Assembly: GCF_000308555.1 (NCBI RefSeq)
Contig: NZ_BAFY01000068.1
Span: 1-59,018, forward strand
Direction of reading: 5' to 3'
Source: Nocardia cyriacigeorgica NBRC 100375
GTDB taxonomy: Bacteria; Actinomycetota; Actinomycetes; Mycobacteriales; Mycobacteriaceae
Length of the DNA: 59,018 nt
Shown: one piece after another, positions 8,101 through 16,168 of the stretch
Layout: each line of letters starts with the position of its first letter
Numbering within the stretch: position 1 is the stretch's first letter
Position numbers and translations under genes: made by a program
Notes under the pieces: model-generated
The model's input: only the letters and a program-made list of their open reading frames with translations
Databases searched by the model: none
What the model was told of the DNA's origin: nothing

Positions 8101-8748
8101 ATGGCCACCAAACGCAAGGTCGGCAATCTGCTGGCGTTGGCGGTGCTCTCGGTGATCATCGAACGGCCCATGCACCGCTACGAGATCGCCTCCACGCTGC
8201 GCGACCGCGGCAAAGACCGCGATATGGACATCAAATGGGGATCGCTGTACACGGTTGTGCAGAACATGGCCAAGGCCGGATTCCTCGAAGTCGTCGGCAG
8301 TGAACGCGAAGGTGCGCGGCCCGAGCGGGTGATCTACCGGATCACCGACGCCGGCCGCGCCGAACTGATCGACTGGACCAGGGAACTGATCGCCGAACCG
8401 CAGCCCGAGCAGCGGCAATATGTGGCCGGGTTGTCGATCCTCGCGGCGCTGCCGCCGGATGAGGTGATCGAACTCCTCGGGCGCCGGATCGAGGCCTTGA
8501 ACGAGCAGATCGCCGGCGTGCGCGCGGAATTCGACGCGGTCGCGGGCGCACTGCCCAGGTTGTTCATGGTCGAGACCGAATACGGGCTGGCCATGCTGGA
8601 AGCCGAGCGTGCGTGGACCGTGGCATTCCGCGACGAGCTGGTGTCCGGGACTTTCCCCGGGCTGGACGGCTGGCGCGCCTGGCACGCCGACGGCATGGAT
8701 CAGGCGAAAGCCGGTGACCTCATGGAAGGGGGGACAGCGCACTCGTAG
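8101..8748 (+). CDS. PadR-family transcriptional regulator
   Basis: A 215-residue PadR protein. The N-terminal winged helix is clear: VGNLLALAVLSVIIERPMHRYEIASTL, then KWGSLYTVVQNMAKAGFLE and the wing RVIYRITDAGRAEL. A C-terminal helical dimerisation part (about 100-205) follows, as in the long PadR subclass. A near-perfect AAGGAGG lies 7 nt before the ATG at 8101. The FAD monooxygenase gene follows 179 bp downstream on the same strand and is the natural candidate target. PadR proteins usually repress efflux or detoxification genes and release DNA on binding aromatic or drug-like ligands. Confidence 0.9.
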   Translation: MATKRKVGNLLALAVLSVIIERPMHRYEIASTLRDRGKDRDMDIKWGSLYTVVQNMAKAGFLEVVGSEREGARPERVIYRITDAGRAELIDWTRELIAEPQPEQRQYVAGLSILAALPPDEVIELLGRRIEALNEQIAGVRAEFDAVAGALPRLFMVETEYGLAMLEAERAWTVAFRDELVSGTFPGLDGWRAWHADGMDQAKAGDLMEGGTAHS

Positions 8749-8927
8749 CAGATACCGAGACCGAGTCCGGCGGAGGTGCTCGCAACACCGCCGCCGAACT
8801 CGGGGAACCGTCTCGGACCGTGCCCGCATTCGCACACCCGGCCAGAGTTTGGCAACCACAGGATAACCGGGTGGGTGATCGGTGGGGCGGTTCGCCGTAC
8901 ACACACGACCCCCATCAGGAGTTACCC

Positions 8928-10148
8928 ATGTCCCCGATTCGTTCCGCGCTGGTCATCGGCGGTGGTATCGCAGGCCCGGTGGCCGCCACCGCCCTGCGCA
9001 CAGCGGGCATCGATGCCCGCGTCTACGAGGCCTATTCCGGGCCGTCGATCAATATCGGCAGCGGGCTCGCGCTCGCGCCCAACGGTCTCGCCGCCCTGGA
9101 CGTGATCGGCGCCGGCGATCGCGTCCGTGCGATCGCGGTACCCATCCCGAAGATGAACCTGTCCGTCGGTGGCAAACGCATCGAGGTACCGACCCTGCCC
9201 GATGTGGAGCCGATGCAGGTCGTGGATCGCAGCGAATTGCATCGCGTGCTGCACGATCATGCGATCGATGCGGGTGTGCCGATCGAATACGACAAGCGAC
9301 TGACCGCCGTAGACGAGCACGCCGACGGCATCACCGCCCACTTCACCGACGGCAGCACCGCCACCGCCGACGTCCTCATCGGCGCCGACGGAATCCGCTC
9401 CACCGTGCGCGGACTGATCGATCCGGACGCGCCCGGCCCGGAATACACCGGCATGCTCGGTTTCGGTGCGCTGACCGAATGCGAGATCGATACCCCACCC
9501 GAGACCATGGTCTTCGCCTTCGGCAAACGTGCCTACTACCTGTACTGGCCGGAGGGTGCGGGCACCATCGCGTGGGGCGCCAACCTGCCGCACAAGCAGT
9601 ATCTGTCGCTGACCGACGCCCGCGCGATCCCGGCCGAGCACTGGCTGAAGATCCTGCGCGACACCTACGCCGACGACACCCCCGGCGGCCAACTGGCCCG
9701 CGCGACCACCGCCGATCAGTTGCAGATCACCGGCGCGCTGCACATCATGCCGCCGGTGCCGCACTGGCATCGCGGGCGGATGGTGCTGGTGGGTGATTCG
9801 GTGCACGCGCCGTCCAACAGCTCCGGTCAGGGCGCGTCGCTGGCGGTGGAGAGCGCCATCCAACTGGCCCGCTGCCTGCGCGATCTGCCCGGTCCCGCAG
9901 AGGCATTCGCCGCGTACGAGGCGCTGCGTCGTCCTCGGGTGGAAGGGATCGCGGCACGCGCGGCCAAGATCAACCGGTCGAAGACGCCGGGGCCGATCGC
10001 CGGCCGGATCATGCGGGCGGTGATGCCGGTGATGATGAAAATGATGAAGGGCCAGCAGAAGACGATGGGTGCCGAGCAGCGGTATGTGATCGATTGGGAC
10101 GCGCCGGTCGGCGCCGAACTGGGATCGGTGGTGGCGTCCGTGCGCTGA
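8928..10148 (+). CDS. FAD-dependent monooxygenase (PHBH/TetX-like)
   Basis: A 406-residue group-A flavoprotein hydroxylase. It has the Rossmann fingerprint VIGGGIAGPVAA near the N terminus, the DG motif ADVLIGADGIRSTVR at about 155-170, and the GD motif GRMVLVGDSVHAPSNSSGQGAS at about 285-305. These bind FAD and NADPH. The enzymes add one oxygen atom to aromatic or polyketide-like substrates, including antibiotics such as tetracycline or rifamycin. CAGGAG lies 7 nt before the ATG at 8928. Downstream of a PadR regulator, which suggests inducible detoxification or degradation. The basic C-terminal stretch MPVMMKMMKGQQK is unusual. Substrate not known. Confidence 0.9.
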   Translation: MSPIRSALVIGGGIAGPVAATALRTAGIDARVYEAYSGPSINIGSGLALAPNGLAALDVIGAGDRVRAIAVPIPKMNLSVGGKRIEVPTLPDVEPMQVVDRSELHRVLHDHAIDAGVPIEYDKRLTAVDEHADGITAHFTDGSTATADVLIGADGIRSTVRGLIDPDAPGPEYTGMLGFGALTECEIDTPPETMVFAFGKRAYYLYWPEGAGTIAWGANLPHKQYLSLTDARAIPAEHWLKILRDTYADDTPGGQLARATTADQLQITGALHIMPPVPHWHRGRMVLVGDSVHAPSNSSGQGASLAVESAIQLARCLRDLPGPAEAFAAYEALRRPRVEGIAARAAKINRSKTPGPIAGRIMRAVMPVMMKMMKGQQKTMGAEQRYVIDWDAPVGAELGSVVASVR

Positions 10149-10208
10149 AATGGAGGCGGTGCCGCTACCGCGGCGCGACCGGACCGTGCATTCGGTGATG
10201 AGTCCCGT

Positions 10209-10230
10209 CGCGCTGCGGGGTGGCAGCGCG
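10209..10230. terminator. Hairpin between convergent genes
   Basis: CGCGCTGC-ggggtg-GCAGCGCG is a perfect 8-bp stem with a 6-nt loop between the FAD monooxygenase and the convergent acidic-protein gene. A second small stem, CGCCCC/GGGGCG, follows at 10233-10248. Confidence 0.6.
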
Positions 10231-10249
10231 GTCGCCCCCGGTGGGGCGG

Positions 10250-10513
10250 CTACGCCTCGAAGGGAATCGTATTGCCCGCCGCGTCACGGGCACCGATGCC
10301 GGCTTCGATCGCGGTGACCAGTTCGGTGACCGAGGTCCAAGTGCGTGGCGGTTCGGCGTCGAGGTTGCCGATGGTGTACCAGGTTTCGGTGTCGCGGTAG
10401 CGCACCAAGCCTTTGCCGGATTCGTCGACGGTGACATCGAGGTCGCCGGATACCGTGCCTTCCTCTTCGGTCATGACGGCAGCCGCGGCGGTGAGCTCGA
10501 TGATGTCGCTTAT
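10250..10513 (-). CDS. Small acidic protein translationally coupled to the HNH nuclease
   Basis: Not a recognised family. The frame runs to a stop at 10250. The first ATG is at 10474 (74 residues) but has no ribosome site. A GAGGAG lies 7 nt before an ATA at 10513, and that ATA overlaps the stop of the nuclease gene as ATAA, exactly the layout of a normal ATGA overlap. Starting there gives 87 residues, SDIIELTAAAAVMTEEEG onward, and keeps a hydrophobic stretch that looks like protein. The product is strongly acidic, with no signal peptide. Its place after a nuclease and its charge raise the possibility of an immunity or inhibitor role; this is inference only. Confidence 0.5.
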   Translation of the reverse strand: MSDIIELTAAAAVMTEEEGTVSGDLDVTVDESGKGLVRYRDTETWYTIGNLDAEPPRTWTSVTELVTAIEAGIGARDAAGNTIPFEA

Positions 10514-11286
10514 CGGAATTCTCCTCGCTTGACGCAATCGTCGACGGCGGTGCGGAGGGCCTGCTGCTCGTCGGGGTCGACGGTGAGGCCGTACTTTACC
10601 TTGATCTTGACGTAGTGATCGATATAGCCACACCGGAAATTGCCCGGTGGGAGGTAGTGCGCGGGGTCCTGATCACCCTTGGACCGGTTGGCCGACGGAT
10701 CCGAGGCGATGAGATTGCCCGCGTCGTTGGCGATGCGGCGGCGGCTGTCTTCGTCGAGCTTGTCGGCACCCGAACGCCAGGCCTCGGCGAGCGGGACGAT
10801 GTGCTCGGCGTCGACGGAGGCCGGATCGGTCATCCACTTGTACGGCTTCAGCTGTCCGGTCTTGCGGTCGGTGAAGCCGTACTGGTCGCGCCAGCCGCCG
10901 TCCGCGCCGACGGTCAGTTCGCAGGTCTTCGCGTCGAGGGTGACCGTGCCGGTGGCGTCGCGCAGCATCATCACTTCGCGAGTGGTGCATTTGGCGTACT
11001 GGGCGAATTCGGGGCCGAAGCCGTGTTCGGGCCTGTTGGTGTCCCAGTGCGGGAACTTCTCCCGGCTGTAGCCGCTCATCGAGCCCTCCGGCGCGACGGC
11101 GAGGCGGCCGAGCAGTTCGCTGACGTCGCGTCCGGAAGTCGTTGCCGCGCCCGCGGAACCCGCGCCGCGCTTGGCGAACAGGTCGTCGACGTAGCCGTAG
11201 CCGACGATGGCGAGGGCGATCAGGCAGACAGCAGCCGCGATGATCGTGCGGGTGCGGCCAGAGGTGCGTGCGAGCAGATCGTTCAC
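10510..11286 (-). CDS. Membrane-anchored or secreted HNH endonuclease (DUF1524/GmrSD C-terminal type)
   Basis: A 258-residue protein. Residues about 13-33 (TIIAAAVCLIALAIVGYGYV) form an uncleaved anchor or signal segment, so the rest is outside the membrane. The nuclease core is DAEHIVPLAEAWRSGADKL, then AGNLIASDPSANRSKGDQDP, with the HNH-type His and the Asn and Lys of the family. The region CTTREVMML to CELTVGADG contains two Cys that may form a disulfide outside the cell. Such DUF1524 proteins are common in actinomycetes and thought to be extracellular nucleases. Start is GTG at 11286 with GAGG in front. It is coupled to the small acidic gene downstream. Confidence 0.85.
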   Translation of the reverse strand: MNDLLARTSGRTRTIIAAAVCLIALAIVGYGYVDDLFAKRGAGSAGAATTSGRDVSELLGRLAVAPEGSMSGYSREKFPHWDTNRPEHGFGPEFAQYAKCTTREVMMLRDATGTVTLDAKTCELTVGADGGWRDQYGFTDRKTGQLKPYKWMTDPASVDAEHIVPLAEAWRSGADKLDEDSRRRIANDAGNLIASDPSANRSKGDQDPAHYLPPGNFRCGYIDHYVKIKVKYGLTVDPDEQQALRTAVDDCVKRGEFR

Positions 11287-11865
11287 CGTGTGACCTCACC
11301 GTGGGCGAAGGAACCGATCTGGAGTGCGGTGAAACTCAACTGACTTCCTTGTCCTGCGCCCGAAAATTACCGGGCGTCAAGCTACCCGGTGCCGGCTGTC
11401 GCCGAAGAGACTGACGGGTATGAGATTACGCACACCGTGAGCGGGCGGCCACGTGGACCATCCCCGGACCGGCGTGCCGGCGCCGATCCGGGGATGGCGT
11501 GCCACGGGCGAATTCGATCACCGCCCGCGCGACTGAGGGCGGCCGGTTGTCCAGACCGGGCCGGGCCACGACACCTCGAGGCTGATGAGGGGGTAGTCCC
11601 GGGGTGTCGTGTCGCACGAGCGCGAACTCGTCGTGACGTTCGCGGTCCGGGAGCTACCCAGACCAAGCTTTCATCTACGTAATCGAATAGTAGATGTCTG
11701 ATTTCTTCTCTGCAAACACCCTACCCACTTCCCACGATTGGGAGTTTTATCCCAGTGGTCGCCATTCCATCTACGGTGCGAGTACGGAAATGGGGGACTG
11801 GCTGGGGGTTAGTCGGCTCACGCATCGGACCGGTGCCCGGTGAGCTGCGGTTCCGGTGGGCACGA
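11287..11865. other. 579-bp stretch without a gene, holding five inverted repeats
   Basis: No convincing coding frame. Inverted repeats seen: CGCCCG (11357-11362)/CGGGCG (11371-11376); an 11-bp perfect stem CCATCCCCGGA (11458-11468)/TCCGGGGATGG (11487-11497); CACGACACC (11567-11575)/GGTGTCGTG (11603-11611); CATCTAC (11672-11678)/GTAGATG (11690-11696); and TGGGA (11739-11743)/TCCCA (11750-11754) with an outer CCAC/GTGG. 11670-11770 is clearly AT-richer than its surroundings. The region lies after the TDT transporter and before the nuclease on the minus strand. It may hold a terminator, the nuclease promoter and possibly a small RNA. Confidence 0.5.
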
Positions 11866-13008
11866 TCACACCGGTGCCGCAGCGGCCGGACGTAGCAGCG
11901 AACCGTCCCGGACGCCGAGCGCGGTGCGCGGCGCGACCGTGCACCAGGCGGCGGCCAGCAGCCCGTACAGCGCGACCGCCGCGACGGCGAACAACTCCGC
12001 GCCGGTGTGCGCGAACAGCGCGGTGCTCCCGGTGACGCAGGTACCCAGCGGGAAGGTGAAACCCCACCAGGTGAGTGAGAAGCCGAGCGCGCCCGACCGG
12101 AAGGTGCGCACGGTTACCGCGAGCGCCAACGTCAACCACAGCATCGCGAAACCCCAGGCGGCGATCCCGAAAACGGTGGCGGCCAGCGCCAATCCGGCGG
12201 CCTGCGCGGGCGCGGCCACGGCGGGCGCTGCGTCGGCCATCGCGCCCGCGGCGGTCACCGACTGACCGAGCGGGCCCAGCACGATCCACAGCGTCGGCAC
12301 CAGTGCGGCGGTGGGTGCGCCGAAATGCATCAGCTTCGACCAGATCATGGTGGTGGTGATCAGGGCGGCGATCAGGCTCAGCCCGAACATGGCGCCGCAG
12401 CAGGCCAGCAACGTGACCCTGGCCTGGCCGGGCGGGGTGTGTGGAAGCAGAAGGACGCCGGTGGCGGCGGAAACCATCGGCGGCACCACGGGCATCAGCC
12501 ACCCGCCGAACGCGGCGTCCGGCGCACCGGCGGGCGTGCGGGTGATCATCCGGTACGGCACGGCGACGGCAGTGGCCAGGCCGAGCGCGGTGCCCAGCGG
12601 CCACAGCACCCAATCCAGCGCTACCGCCGCCGGTTCGCCGATGACGTCCTTGCCGAGCAGCATCGCGCCCGCGCCGACCGTCAGCAGGGCCATCGGCGGT
12701 GCACCGGAGAAGTGGGCGAGCACCGGGTGATCGCGTTCGGCCCGGACCTGGCCGCGGTGGCGGATCATCCGCACCGCCCACACCAGGCCGAGCGCGGCAA
12801 GCACCACCGTGGCCAGCAGCCAGATGCCGGTGGCGGCGGCGCGCTGCCCGGGCAGCTGAAGCGGCAGGGTGGCGGCGGCATTGGCGAGGATGCCGGTGCC
12901 CATGACGATCGCGAACCAGTTGAGCCCGACCTGCGCCAGCGCGTCGGTACGCGCGGACGCGGTGCGGCGGGCGACGGAGACGGGCCGGTGGGTCGCAGTG
13001 AGGGTCAT
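11866..13008 (-). CDS. TDT-family transporter (TehA/SLAC1-like)
   Basis: A 380-residue membrane protein with about ten hydrophobic segments, the fold of the tellurite-resistance/dicarboxylate transporter family. The N-terminal VGLNWFAIVMGTGIL and HFSGAPPMALLTVG are the conserved blocks, with the GTGI turn in the first helix. The family includes malate exporters, sulfite exporters, TehA and plant SLAC1 anion channels. It probably exports a small anion. Start is ATG at 13008. It is divergent from a LysR regulator at 13079, with three CTATG half-sites between, so it is likely induced by its substrate through that regulator. Confidence 0.9.
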   Translation of the reverse strand: MTLTATHRPVSVARRTASARTDALAQVGLNWFAIVMGTGILANAAATLPLQLPGQRAAATGIWLLATVVLAALGLVWAVRMIRHRGQVRAERDHPVLAHFSGAPPMALLTVGAGAMLLGKDVIGEPAAVALDWVLWPLGTALGLATAVAVPYRMITRTPAGAPDAAFGGWLMPVVPPMVSAATGVLLLPHTPPGQARVTLLACCGAMFGLSLIAALITTTMIWSKLMHFGAPTAALVPTLWIVLGPLGQSVTAAGAMADAAPAVAAPAQAAGLALAATVFGIAAWGFAMLWLTLALAVTVRTFRSGALGFSLTWWGFTFPLGTCVTGSTALFAHTGAELFAVAAVALYGLLAAAWCTVAPRTALGVRDGSLLRPAAAAPV

Positions 13009-13055
13009 GGATCCAGGCTCGCGGGCGTGACGCGTGGCGGGTAGGCGTCATCGCT

Positions 13056-13081
13056 CTATGGGTACATAGAATGGTTCTATG
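13056..13081. promoter_or_regulatory. Three half-sites in the divergent TDT/LysR promoter
   Basis: CTATG (13056-13060), CATAG (13065-13069) and CTATG (13077-13081) form two overlapping inverted repeats with 4-bp and 7-bp spacers. The last half-site contains the lysR ATG. This suggests LysR binding and autorepression. Confidence 0.55.
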
Positions 13082-13999
13082 CCGTTGTCGCCGCGGGTGC
13101 CCGATCTCGCCGCGCTCGACCTGCTGCTTTCGGTGGTCGAGCTCGGCAGCCTCGGGCGGGCCGCGCAGGCGCACGGCATCAGCCAGCCCTCGGCGTCCTC
13201 GCGGATCCGCACCCTGGAGAAACTGGTCGGCGTGCCGGTGCTGGAACGCACCACGCTCGGCTCGCGACCCACGCGCGCCGGTGCGCTCATCGTGGAATGG
13301 GCCCGCGCCGTCATCGACGCCGCCGGACAGCTTGAGGCCGGAATCGACACGCTGCGCTCCGAACGCGACTCGCGCCTGCGGGTCGCCGCCAGCCAGACCG
13401 TCGCCGAATACCTGTTCCCCGGCTGGCTCACCACCCTGCGCGCCGCGGCCGCCGACCTGACCATCGCGCTGGAATCCGGCAACTCGGTGGAGGTCGCGCA
13501 GGCGGTGCTCGACGGGCGCGCGGCCATCGGCTTCATCGAGAGCAGGCAGAGTTTCGCGGGGCTGGACAGCCGGGTGGTGGGTAAGGACCGCCTGGTCGTG
13601 GTGGTGGCGCCGGGGCATCGCTGGGCGCGCCGGGGATCGGTGGGTGTCGACGAGCTGGCCGAAACGCCGTTGCTGCAACGCGAAACCGGATCCGGGACGC
13701 GGAACTGGTTCGAGCATGCGCTGGCTCGTCGACGTCCGGGTGTGCAGCCGGCGGTGGCGCTGGAACTGTCCTCGACCACGGCGATCAAGACGGCCGTGGC
13801 GGCGGGCGTCGGCCCGGCTGTGCTCAGCTCACTCGCGGTAGCGGCCGAGGTCGCGGCGGGCACACTGGTGGCGCCGGTCGTCACCGGGCTCGACCTGGAC
13901 CGCGTGCTGCGCGCGGTATGGCCTGCGGGAACGCGCCCGACGGGACCGGCGCGGGACCTGTATGCGATTGCCCGGCGGTCGGGGTCGGCAGCGCGGTAG
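13079..13999 (+). CDS. LysR-family transcriptional regulator
   Basis: A 306-residue LysR protein. The winged helix-turn-helix is at about residues 8-67 (LAALDLLLSVVELGSLGRAA, SQPSASSRIRTLEKLVG), then the linker helix and an effector domain from about 95 with RVAASQTVAEYLFP. The domain order and length are standard. It is divergent from the TDT transporter 70 bp away and likely controls it. The ATG at 13079 lies within a repeated CTATG half-site and has no clear ribosome site, so translation may be leaderless. Confidence 0.9.
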   Translation: MPLSPRVPDLAALDLLLSVVELGSLGRAAQAHGISQPSASSRIRTLEKLVGVPVLERTTLGSRPTRAGALIVEWARAVIDAAGQLEAGIDTLRSERDSRLRVAASQTVAEYLFPGWLTTLRAAAADLTIALESGNSVEVAQAVLDGRAAIGFIESRQSFAGLDSRVVGKDRLVVVVAPGHRWARRGSVGVDELAETPLLQRETGSGTRNWFEHALARRRPGVQPAVALELSSTTAIKTAVAAGVGPAVLSSLAVAAEVAAGTLVAPVVTGLDLDRVLRAVWPAGTRPTGPARDLYAIARRSGSAAR

Positions 14000-14130
14000 T
14001 CGGTTCGTCGGGCACGAACGCTGGGTGGTGTGAACAGCGGGACTCGCTTCGGTCGACGGCGCGAGTGCCTACCCCTCCCACGGGGCGTGGTGAATGCCGG
14101 TGGGACCTGGCTTCGACCGTGGCGGCGCGT

Positions 14131-14802
14131 TCAGTCCCGCTCCTCCTCGATGGGCTGTGCGGTCGGTGGAACGCCGGTGTCGAGGAAGCGGATGAGGCGT
14201 TCGATGCGGGCGGTGTGGTCGACGCAGCGTTCCAGATGGTGGCCGAGCAGCGCGAGTTCGATTGCGGTGTCGGTGCTTCCGGTCCAGGCGGGGGCGCTGA
14301 GGGCGGCGTGGAGCTGGTGGTTGAGCTCTTCGATGGTCTCGGCGGGTGGGTCGGGAGCGTCTTCGGGCGGCTGCTGGCCTGCGGCGACCGAGCGCAGCGC
14401 GTGCGCGGTCGCGCGGGCGGCGCGCCTGCCCATCTCGGCCAGCAGGGCCACGATCGGTTCGGGAGCCACCGGGTCGGGGCTGCTCTTGTAGACCTGATCG
14501 GCCACCCGGCTGGTGAGCCAGCCGATCCGGGACAGCTCACCGGCGATCTGGATGGCGGTCACCACATGCCGCAGATCGCGGGCGACCGGCGCCTGGAGCG
14601 CCAGCAGCACCACCGTGCGTTCCTCGCACGCCGCGTACATGGCCTGTAGGCGCTCGTCGAGCGCGAAAACCTCGTAGGCCGCCGTGAGATCGGCCTCGAC
14701 GAGCGCATCGGTGACGCGCTCGGCGGCGTCTTGGGTGAGCCGGCACATCTGCGTCAACTCATCGGTCAACGCGACGAGCTCATTGGTGAACTGGGTCCGC
14801 AC
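14131..14802 (-). CDS. PhoU-family phosphate-signalling protein
   Basis: A 223-residue all-helical protein with the two PhoU three-helix repeats: MRTQFTNELVALTDELTQM at the N terminus and AIELALLGHHLERCVDHTARIE at the C terminus. The second carries the E-x-x-x-D-H-type metal cluster, and LRHVVTAIQIAGELSRIGW is the first repeat's counterpart. PhoU proteins link the Pst phosphate transporter to the two-component phosphate sensor. No pst or phoR/phoP gene is nearby, so this is an orphan copy. Start is GTG at 14802. The last 15 residues are acidic. Confidence 0.9.
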   Translation of the reverse strand: MRTQFTNELVALTDELTQMCRLTQDAAERVTDALVEADLTAAYEVFALDERLQAMYAACEERTVVLLALQAPVARDLRHVVTAIQIAGELSRIGWLTSRVADQVYKSSPDPVAPEPIVALLAEMGRRAARATAHALRSVAAGQQPPEDAPDPPAETIEELNHQLHAALSAPAWTGSTDTAIELALLGHHLERCVDHTARIERLIRFLDTGVPPTAQPIEEERD

Positions 14803-14993
14803 GCGCCAAATTGTCGCCTATGTGTACCCCGCCGGTCGATTGATCGCGTGATCTTCGTTGCCGCGACCCCGCGAGATACACTCCCGCGCCCCGCGAATCC
14901 GAGGCCCGCTGCCCGCCCGGGCAGTCCGCGCCGACGCCGATCCGGCCGGGTCAGGCGATATTCCCAGCAGTGCAGACACCATAAACTGCGGTA

Positions 14994-16124
14994 ATGGCGG
15001 GCCCAAACCCCTGGCAGGCCAAGGCTGCCCGAGACACCGGCGAATCCGCGTCCACGCACGGCTCCGACCGGCAAGCCACACCGGGACCCGCTGAGCCGGG
15101 CAACGGTGGGCTCTTAGGAGTGGGTTCCGCTGACGGTGTGGCGGACGCAAGCACACGCGATGAATCGGGCGCGACGAACGTGGCGCAAGACCCGACCGAG
15201 AGGAAGACTGCGCCCGTCGCTGGGCGGGAATCCGCCGGAGATTCGAGGAGGCGTCGCGCCGACGCGGTACGCGCCCGCGCGGCGGCGGCTCGCGGGGTGG
15301 GGGCTCCGTTGCGAGGGCACTGGGGTTATCTGGTGGCGGCGGTGGGGGCGTTCATCACGCTGGTGCTGATGACCCGACCCTGGCTGGTGGCCGTTGGTGC
15401 CGACGGTTCGGTGCAGTCCACGGCCTTCGGGCGTCTTGATGTGTCCACCAAATACCTGATGGTGTGGTCGAATTCTGCGCCGAAAACCCCGCAGGTCAGC
15501 GGGCTCTGGGCGTTCGCGACGGCGGCCGCCATCGTGCTGACGATCTGTCTGGTCGTGCTCTATTTCCGTATGCCCTCGGAGTACTTCGCCCGGCTGGTGG
15601 TTTTCTCGTCGGTGGGCGTTGCGGTGCTCGTCCTGTTCACCATGGTGTATCTCGACAGCAAGGGCGCCGCACTCAAGGCCCTCACCGATCGAAGATACGA
15701 TCTCGGCGGCCAGGTCGGCCAGCTTCTGAGCTGGGTCAAGGGCAACGGCAAATTCATCGTGCCCGGCGCGAGCGAGGCTCAGTACGTCGCCACCTCCCGT
15801 TTCACCGCCTCTGCTGTGGCTGCCGCGACAATCGCGGTGGTATCGGCATTGGCGGCGGTGACCCAGTGGTTGGTCGGGCGCGGTGTCGAACCCGGCGGGT
15901 TGATGGCGAAAGTCTCTGCCCTGCGTGAGAAATGGGACGCGGCAGGTCGCGCGGCCACCCTGAAATCCGCATCCCCCGCAGCGCGCACGGGCTCCGAGGC
16001 CGCCGAACCCGCGACGGCGCAAGCGGTTTCCACGGACAAACCTGCGATCGTCGAACCGGCCGGGGCGCAAACTGATCCCGACGGCCCGTCCACCGGCGAG
16101 CGCATCACCGGCGTCGACCGCTAG
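14994..16124 (+). CDS. Membrane protein of unknown function
   Basis: Not recognised. 376 residues. Residues 1-105 are low-complexity, charged and probably cytoplasmic. Hydrophobic segments follow at about 110-127 (YLVAAVGAFITLVLMTRPW), 178-198, 202-222 and 268-290, so four spans are likely. An extracytoplasmic loop of about 50 residues after span 1 (LVAVGADGSVQSTAFGRLDV) and another after span 3 (DSKGAALKALTDRRYDLGG) may carry its function. The C-terminal 80 residues are Ala/Pro-rich and disordered. The pattern is common in actinobacterial proteins of unknown role. A 9-bp hairpin ends the gene. Confidence 0.75.
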   Translation: MAGPNPWQAKAARDTGESASTHGSDRQATPGPAEPGNGGLLGVGSADGVADASTRDESGATNVAQDPTERKTAPVAGRESAGDSRRRRADAVRARAAAARGVGAPLRGHWGYLVAAVGAFITLVLMTRPWLVAVGADGSVQSTAFGRLDVSTKYLMVWSNSAPKTPQVSGLWAFATAAAIVLTICLVVLYFRMPSEYFARLVVFSSVGVAVLVLFTMVYLDSKGAALKALTDRRYDLGGQVGQLLSWVKGNGKFIVPGASEAQYVATSRFTASAVAAATIAVVSALAAVTQWLVGRGVEPGGLMAKVSALREKWDAAGRAATLKSASPAARTGSEAAEPATAQAVSTDKPAIVEPAGAQTDPDGPSTGERITGVDR

Positions 16125-16143
16125 AACCCAGCCGCGCTCCCCG

Positions 16144-16168
16144 CCGTGCGGTATTCGGCACCGCACGG
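16144..16168 (+). terminator. Hairpin after the unknown membrane-protein gene
   Basis: CCGTGCGGT-attcggc-ACCGCACGG is a perfect 9-bp stem with a 7-nt loop, 20 bp past the stop. No T-tract. Confidence 0.65.

Noticed and set aside
11389..11682. 97-residue ORF in the non-coding stretch
   Set aside because: No ribosome site, Arg/Pro-rich composition, and it spans hairpins; not supported.
11771..13717. 648-residue frame on the minus strand
   Set aside because: It runs through both the TDT gene and the LysR gene in the wrong frame; no domain recognised.
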